A stretch of DNA of 64,000 nt from positions 8,123,246-8,187,245 of the forward strand of contig CM033402.1 in NCBI GenBank assembly GCA_019426215.1. Direction: 5' to 3'. Position numbers and translations under genes: made by a program. The DNA is from Buddleja alternifolia. Its lineage: Eukaryota; Streptophyta; Magnoliopsida; Lamiales; Scrophulariaceae. Shown here piece after piece: positions 58,343-64,000 of the stretch; positions within the stretch are counted from its first letter, which is position 1, and each line of letters opens with the position of its first letter. The notes beneath the pieces are model-generated. The model saw only the letters and a list, made by a program, of their open reading frames with translations. It had not been told where the DNA came from and did not search any database.

Positions 58343-60471
58343 GAAGATCAAATACATCCCTTACCATTAAGTAAGATATAAGACCCAATCTAGGTCTTTG
58401 ATTCAATTTGATCCTAAGGTCTACATTTAACACATTTAACTGATTTAATAATTTGTTTTAATTATGTAAAGAGCATTTTAGTCATTAAATTATAACTAAC
58501 AGATTCAATTTAATACACAGTATCAAATCAAATCTCCAGTTTCACGAGCCATAACCGATTTCATTATATTCTTTCCATAATCACATATATCAGCAAAATT
58601 GATTCGAGATATCTTTTTACCCATTCAATTCATCATCAAATCGATTGTTTTTCAGTAAAATTGATTCGAGATATCGTTTTACCCGTTCAATTCATCATCA
58701 AATCGGTTGTTTTTCAACAAAATTGATACGAGATATTTTTTTTTCCCGTTCAATTCATCATCAAATCGATTGTTTTTCAGTAAAATTCGAGATCGAAGCT
58801 GTAAAGATCGAAGGATATGCAGAAATCGAATCCCTATTCATCATCTTCTTCTGTTTTCAATTCAATTTTTTCTGAATTCTTCTTCTGTTATCAATTATGA
58901 GTCTGCAAATCATCATTAAACAACTGATCTAATGTAATAGATAGAGTGAATTTGAACAAATGAGTTTCTCTTTATTTCTCTGTAACGGACCATTATACAC
59001 TACAATAACAAACCATTATACACTACAATACAAACCATTATACACTACAATATAAACCATTATACACTGTGAATTTTTATACACAACTATATAGAATGGT
59101 ATAACAGATTGTAGATTAGATTCATTATTATACACTACAATACAAACTATTATACACTATAATACAAACCATTATACACTGTGAATTTTATACACAACTA
59201 TATAAAATGGTATAATAAATTATAGATTAGATTTATTATTATATACTACAATACAAACCATTGGAAGTCTCCCACAAACCATTGTTTTTCTTCACTAATA
59301 GAATTTATTTGACGTGTTTTGATGGGTGAACAGCTATCAGGCATTCATTGGTGGTATAAGACAGCAATTTCTATTAAATTTGAAAAAAATGTAGGCATAT
59401 TATGCAAGCGTGCATATATGTAACTTATCAAAATACACATCAATATATATGATGTATATGCATTACACAAAAATCATATTATTAACACAGGAACTTATAA
59501 CAAGTGTTATCTTCTTCTTTATGGATTCAACTTATAAATCTTATTTTATAGAATAGTATAACAAATTATAGATTAGATTCATTATTATACACTATAATAC
59601 AAACCATTATACACTATAATACAAATCATTATACACTACAATACAAATCATTATACACTGTGAATTTTATACACAACTATATAGAATGGTATAACTGATT
59701 ATAGATTAGATTCATTATTATACACTACAACATAAACCATTATACACTGCAAAACTGTTTTTGGAATTTGGTCTCAAGTTCTACTTCAATCTTGTAAGAA
59801 ACGTTGTTTTAAAAACAACTCAGTATACTTATCATAAGTATGCTGAGCACCACCCTCTCGGGTCCAAATTTCATCGTTTTAATAGGTTTTTTCGCGTTTT
59901 TACGTTTTCAGTCGGATTTTTATTTTTATTTTTATTTATTTCCATTATTTTCGTACTTTACCTTGTTTATATTTACTGTATATTTGATTATTAACTATTA
60001 TATAATGGATTAATTAGCTATTGTATTCACTGTATAATGGCTTATATGATAGTGTATAATGTAATATAATATGATGTATAATGTGTTCAAATCACTATTT
60101 TCAGAGGGTTTGCAATCTTGATTTCCAGAAATTTTTTAGAGTTTCAGAATTTTTTTGTGGTGATAATCGATGGAATTATAGGTTTAATAGGATTCTATAA
60201 CTTCTTTGAGTCAATTTTGGTAACAAATCGAGAGATTGTAGGTGAGATTTTCGCAGTTTCAAATGGAGAGATTTCAGAGAAGATTTTATGCCGTTATTTT
60301 TGGGAGGATGATGCTGTGTAATAAAAAAATTGACAATTATACCCCTTGAGCGAATTAGAACCCATTTTGCCGCATGTTTCTGGATTATTTTTGGACTGTT
60401 GGATTTAATTGATCCAATGGTATATAATGGGTCTTATATCTTATCTTAGATAGGGTATGTATTAGATCTTG

Positions 60472-60476
<5 letters not shown>
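58343..60476. mobile_element. Non-coding TIR element bordered by (TA)n, copy B
   Basis: Lies exactly between a (TA)n tract at 58323-58342 and another at 60476-60504. The left end reads GATCAAATACATCCCTTACC then TAAGTAAGATATAAGACCC. The right end on the minus strand reads GATCTAATACATACCCTATC then TAAGATAAGATATAAGACCC, so the ends are inverted repeats over ~50 bp. Inside are a ~60-bp tandem repeat (58600-58795; ATTGATTCGAGATATC... CATCATCAAATCGATTG), arrays of ACCATTATACACTACAATA (58985-59240, 59575-59755), and no ORF with a known domain. It is the inverted relative of 4536-6002. Confidence 0.65.
58600..58795. repeat. ~60-bp tandem repeat inside TIR element B
   Basis: Three to four units with AAATTGATTCGAGATATC and CAATTCATCATCAAATCG as markers. 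Confidence 0.75.
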
Positions 60477-60505
<29 letters not shown>

Positions 60506-60508
<3 letters not shown>

Positions 60509-61498
60509 GGGCAAAATGCTCAAAAACACCCCTGTGAAATGTTAGATTGGCTGAAAACTGAAAAAATACAGGCTGAAAACCCATTTGCTTGAATCTCTTC
60601 TCTTTTCGGTGAAGGTTGACTAACTCACAAAAAAAAAAAGTCAAAACCTCTTTGTAATTGGATTTATTTACATAATTGTTTAAACATGTTTTGATGGTAA
60701 ACTACTAAATTATGATGACAGAAAATTGATGAAATTCCAATTTTGCTGAATTTTTTTTTTGATGTTTAAACATTTTTTTTTAAGTTACTATAATATATAT
60801 ATATATATATTAAAAATTAAGATATTGAGTTAATTTTATTATTTTAGTGTTTGCTAGTAGTGAGGTTGGTTTTATTTATTCATTTATTTTTATGATTGGT
60901 TCACTAATCTTGCTTCTCCTTGTGGGTTTGGATAGGTTTCACTGTGGGAGATGTCTTATTCTGAAATGTGAAAGTTCAAGGAGGACATGAAATACCTCTT
61001 GAAGGATACTTGAAGCCTAAGAGATTTGTTAGTCTAATGGGACTTGAAAAATTGAACTTTTGTTACTTTATATTTTGTAAGTCGAGTGAAATCTTAAATA
61101 ATTTTACGCATATCAAGTGTGCTTGAAGACTTGAACTTTTGTTAATTTATTTTGTTAGTAGTGTGAAAACTTGAATACTTCTAGGCATATTAAGTGTACT
61201 CTTGACGTAGAAACATTTCGGTTGGAAAGTTGCTAATGTATGAATTTGGATTTCGATTGTGCAAATTACATACTTTCATTGAAAAAAGGTCGTGCATGTA
61301 ATTCCCCTTACTTTTCATTCTCACAGTCACACCCTACCTCTTTTTTTTTCTTTTTTTTTTTAAAGAGTCTCACTCTACCTTAACCACCCAAAAAATGAAT
61401 TCTCCTGATTTCAGATTTGTGAGAACAAATTCTGACCTAAGTTTATTGTGTGTACGAAATTCATATGTTCATAATCACAAGAAATTCTTTCATCTTCA
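60506..61498. other. Intergenic sequence with 5' flank of the TIM8-like sequence
   Basis: The first part carries T/A-rich sequence. At 60930-61200 there is an imperfect duplication of GTGAAA.CTTGAATA...GGCATAT.AAGTGTRCTT phrases. The last 150 bp may be the former 5' UTR of the TIM8-like sequence. No other gene is recognised. Confidence 0.4.
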
Positions 61499-61734
61499 AT
61501 GGATTCTTCATCACTCAAGTCCCCGGAATTGCAGCAAACTCTCAATCAAGAAAAACAAAAGGCTATGGTTAATGAAATGATAGGAAAGCTTACAGCTGTC
61601 TGCTGGGACAAATGCATCACGGTACTCCCGGAAGCAAGTTCAATTCAAGTGAAGCTAATTATCTCACCAATTGTGCTCCGTGCTACATGGATATGTCTCT
61701 TCTCACGATGAAACGACTCAACTATGAAGTTTAG
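61499..61734 (+). pseudogene. TIM8: TIM8-like small Tim chaperone, frameshifted
   Basis: Small Tim proteins (TIM8-TIM13) are zinc-finger-like chaperones of the mitochondrial intermembrane space with twin CX3C motifs. The frame starts MDSSSLKSPELQQTLNQEK, then MVNEMIGKLTAVCWDKCIT with the first CX3C (CWDKC). After codon ~41 one base is missing (61620-61623). The continuing homology (GSKFNSSEANYLTNCAPCYMDMSLLTMKRLN) is in the next frame and ends with a stop at 61734. In the second motif the first Cys appears as Tyr (NYLTNC), so even a repaired frame would lack one CX3C partner. It is uninterrupted by introns, so a retrocopy is possible. If the shift is an assembly error the gene would still be unusual. 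Confidence 0.7.
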
Positions 61735-62792
61735 GCCAATCATTCGTTTCGAGATTGAAGAAGAGTTTGAGGTTTGATTTCAACATCAAGAGTGAAATTA
61801 GGCTACTCGTTAATTACATTATGAGTGGAAGTATTCCAACAACTATCCAAATAAAATTTTATATTGCCAAGGCAATCGTAAATACAAACGAACATACCAC
61901 TGTCAAACCTACCGTAAATAGCATAGGAATTACCTCAAAACTTACGATATGCACAAATCAAACTGAAAAAAGACTTATATTATCTAATCCCCCAATAGCC
62001 AAATCAGCCATAACAATAAAAATAACACACAAGTTCATCGAAAACGTATGAACCCATAAATAGCATCAAAAGATAAATATAGATGTGGTACTTCAAATCC
62101 GAATACATTTAAGTCCATAGCAACTCAAAATTATTCAAAACACGTTAAATAAATTCGTTATTAGAGATTTGAAACCCTCTGCTCCTAAATCCTTCAAGCC
62201 CAAAGAAAAAGATAGAATCATTCATGTTCAAATAAGAGCATCCCTTTCAACCTGCCTTCACTAAATAAGAGTAAAACAATTATTTGTAAATTTCTGATGT
62301 GGGATATACCCGTTTTGCTTGTTTTTTGGTTACAGGGGCTTTAATTCAACACTCTTTAGTAGTGCCTAACTATAACTTATATTCCAAATCATCCTGTGTA
62401 ACAATTATTGAATATTTAGCACACTTTCAAGTTTCAACCAAAGAAACATATTCAGAAAATCTGACTATAGTTTTGTTTATTCACAAAAAGAGGCTTTAAA
62501 CAACTCCTTAACGGAAAATTAACCCATTTTATGGCAGAGAAAATAAGAATTGGCACAAATATAAATTATTCTTAAGCACCTAAATTGCATACACTTTCAC
62601 TTAAGTTTCACTTTCAGCTGTTATTTGTGTCTTCAATTAGCTCAGCATACTTACTACATGGATTCCAGAAAGAGATACAAAAGAAATTTGAGAAACTTGT
62701 ACTGCAAAGTGAAGATAAAAATTCTTTTGTTCAAAAATCCCCAGAAAAAGGAAAAAAAAAAAAAGAATGAGAAAAAGACTTTAGATATAAAA
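61735..62792. other. AT-rich intergenic sequence
   Basis: No coding or RNA feature recognised. Short open frames at 61755-62051 and 62585-62849 lack any domain and are AT-rich. Confidence 0.45.
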
Positions 62793-62796
62793 AAAA
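62789..62796 (-). terminator. Pol III T-run terminator of U6
   Basis: Eight A on the plus strand (T8 on the transcript strand) directly after the U6 3' sequence. Confidence 0.8.
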
Positions 62797-62842
62797 TTTG
62801 GACCATTTCTCGATTTGTGCGTGTCATCCTTGCGCAGGGGCC

Positions 62843-62874
<32 letters not shown>

Positions 62875-62894
62875 TCGGATGTCCCCGAAGGGAC
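62793..62894 (-). ncRNA. U6: U6 spliceosomal snRNA
   Basis: The minus strand reads GTCCCTTCGGGGACATCCGA at the 5' hairpin, the ACAGAGA box (GATACAGAGAAGATTAGC), GCATGGCCCCTGCGCAAGG, and the 3' end GAAATGGTCCAAATTTTTTT. By eye it matches plant U6 over its whole ~102 nt and ends in the T-run used as a Pol III terminator. U6 pairs with the 5' splice site and forms the catalytic core of the spliceosome. Confidence 0.95.
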
Positions 62895-62917
62895 AATCTT
62901 ATGTAGAGTTACAATGC

Positions 62918-62960
62918 TATATAAAGCAGACGCACTGAGGCTGTGGAAACGATGTGGGAT
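62918..62960 (-). promoter_or_regulatory. U6 promoter: USE and TATA box
   Basis: On the minus strand ATCCCACATCG (62960-62950) fits the plant upstream sequence element RTCCCACATCG, and TTTATATA (62925-62918) is the TATA box, 24 bp upstream of the start. The roughly 24-bp gap between USE and TATA is the spacing of Pol III snRNA genes (Pol II snRNA genes have ~10 bp more). Confidence 0.9.
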
Positions 62961-63998
<1,038 letters not shown>

Positions 63999-64000
63999 AT

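Noticed and set aside
60930..61060. Possible coding exon (GGHEIPLEGYLKPKRFV in one frame)
   Set aside because: Short, with nearby stops and no family I recognise; treated as intergenic.

Overview
This window is nuclear DNA from a flowering plant. Genes are sparse and split by GT-AG introns, the background is AT-rich, and most of the sequence is transposable elements, many nested inside one another. The element mix (Athila-like Ty3, Copia, MULE, hAT, L1-type LINE) and the protein sequences fit a eudicot, possibly an asterid. The species cannot be named from sequence alone.

Host genes. (1) A single-exon LEA_2-type gene lies at 9.3-9.8 kb (-). (2) A germin-like (cupin) pseudogene at 11.6-13.1 kb is split by a hAT-type element with a perfect 8-bp target duplication. 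(3) The largest gene is a 16-exon bifunctional PurK-PurE AIR carboxylase (PURKE) at 45.2-58.2 kb (-), with a predicted plastid transit peptide. A 5-kb Copia element sits in the intron that separates its PurK and PurE halves, and one intron begins with GA instead of GT. (4) A TIM8-like small mitochondrial translocase sequence at 61.5-61.7 kb is frameshifted. (5) An intact U6 snRNA gene with plant USE and TATA boxes lies at 62.8-62.9 kb (-). (6) The first exon of a class III peroxidase runs off the right edge and carries an apparent frameshift between signal peptide and mature protein.

Mobile DNA, left to right: a MULE-type MITE; a TIR element with a 20-bp minisatellite; an Athila-like LTR with a stub of internal sequence up to an assembly gap; a TIR element bordered by (TA)n; two more MITE-like elements; a retroposed 1.15-kb sequence with a 16-bp target duplication; two hAT-type elements; and a decayed Copia element containing a very young 12.9-kb Athila-like element (LTRs nearly identical, 5-bp duplication ATTGC). 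The Athila-like element has a broken gag-pol but an open third ORF in the env position.

The most unusual part is 34.4-41.7 kb. A plant-mobile-domain (PMD) gene faces a MULE transposase pseudogene. The two 3' ends are separated by about 1.6 kb of 185-187-bp satellite-like tandem repeats, and a cluster of perfect palindromes lies upstream of the PMD gene. I read this as one composite MULE carrying a PMD cargo gene, truncated on its right by a LINE fragment. A second copy of the minisatellite element (43.8-44.3 kb) and a second (TA)n-bordered TIR element (58.3-60.5 kb) both lie in the opposite orientation to the copies at the left end.
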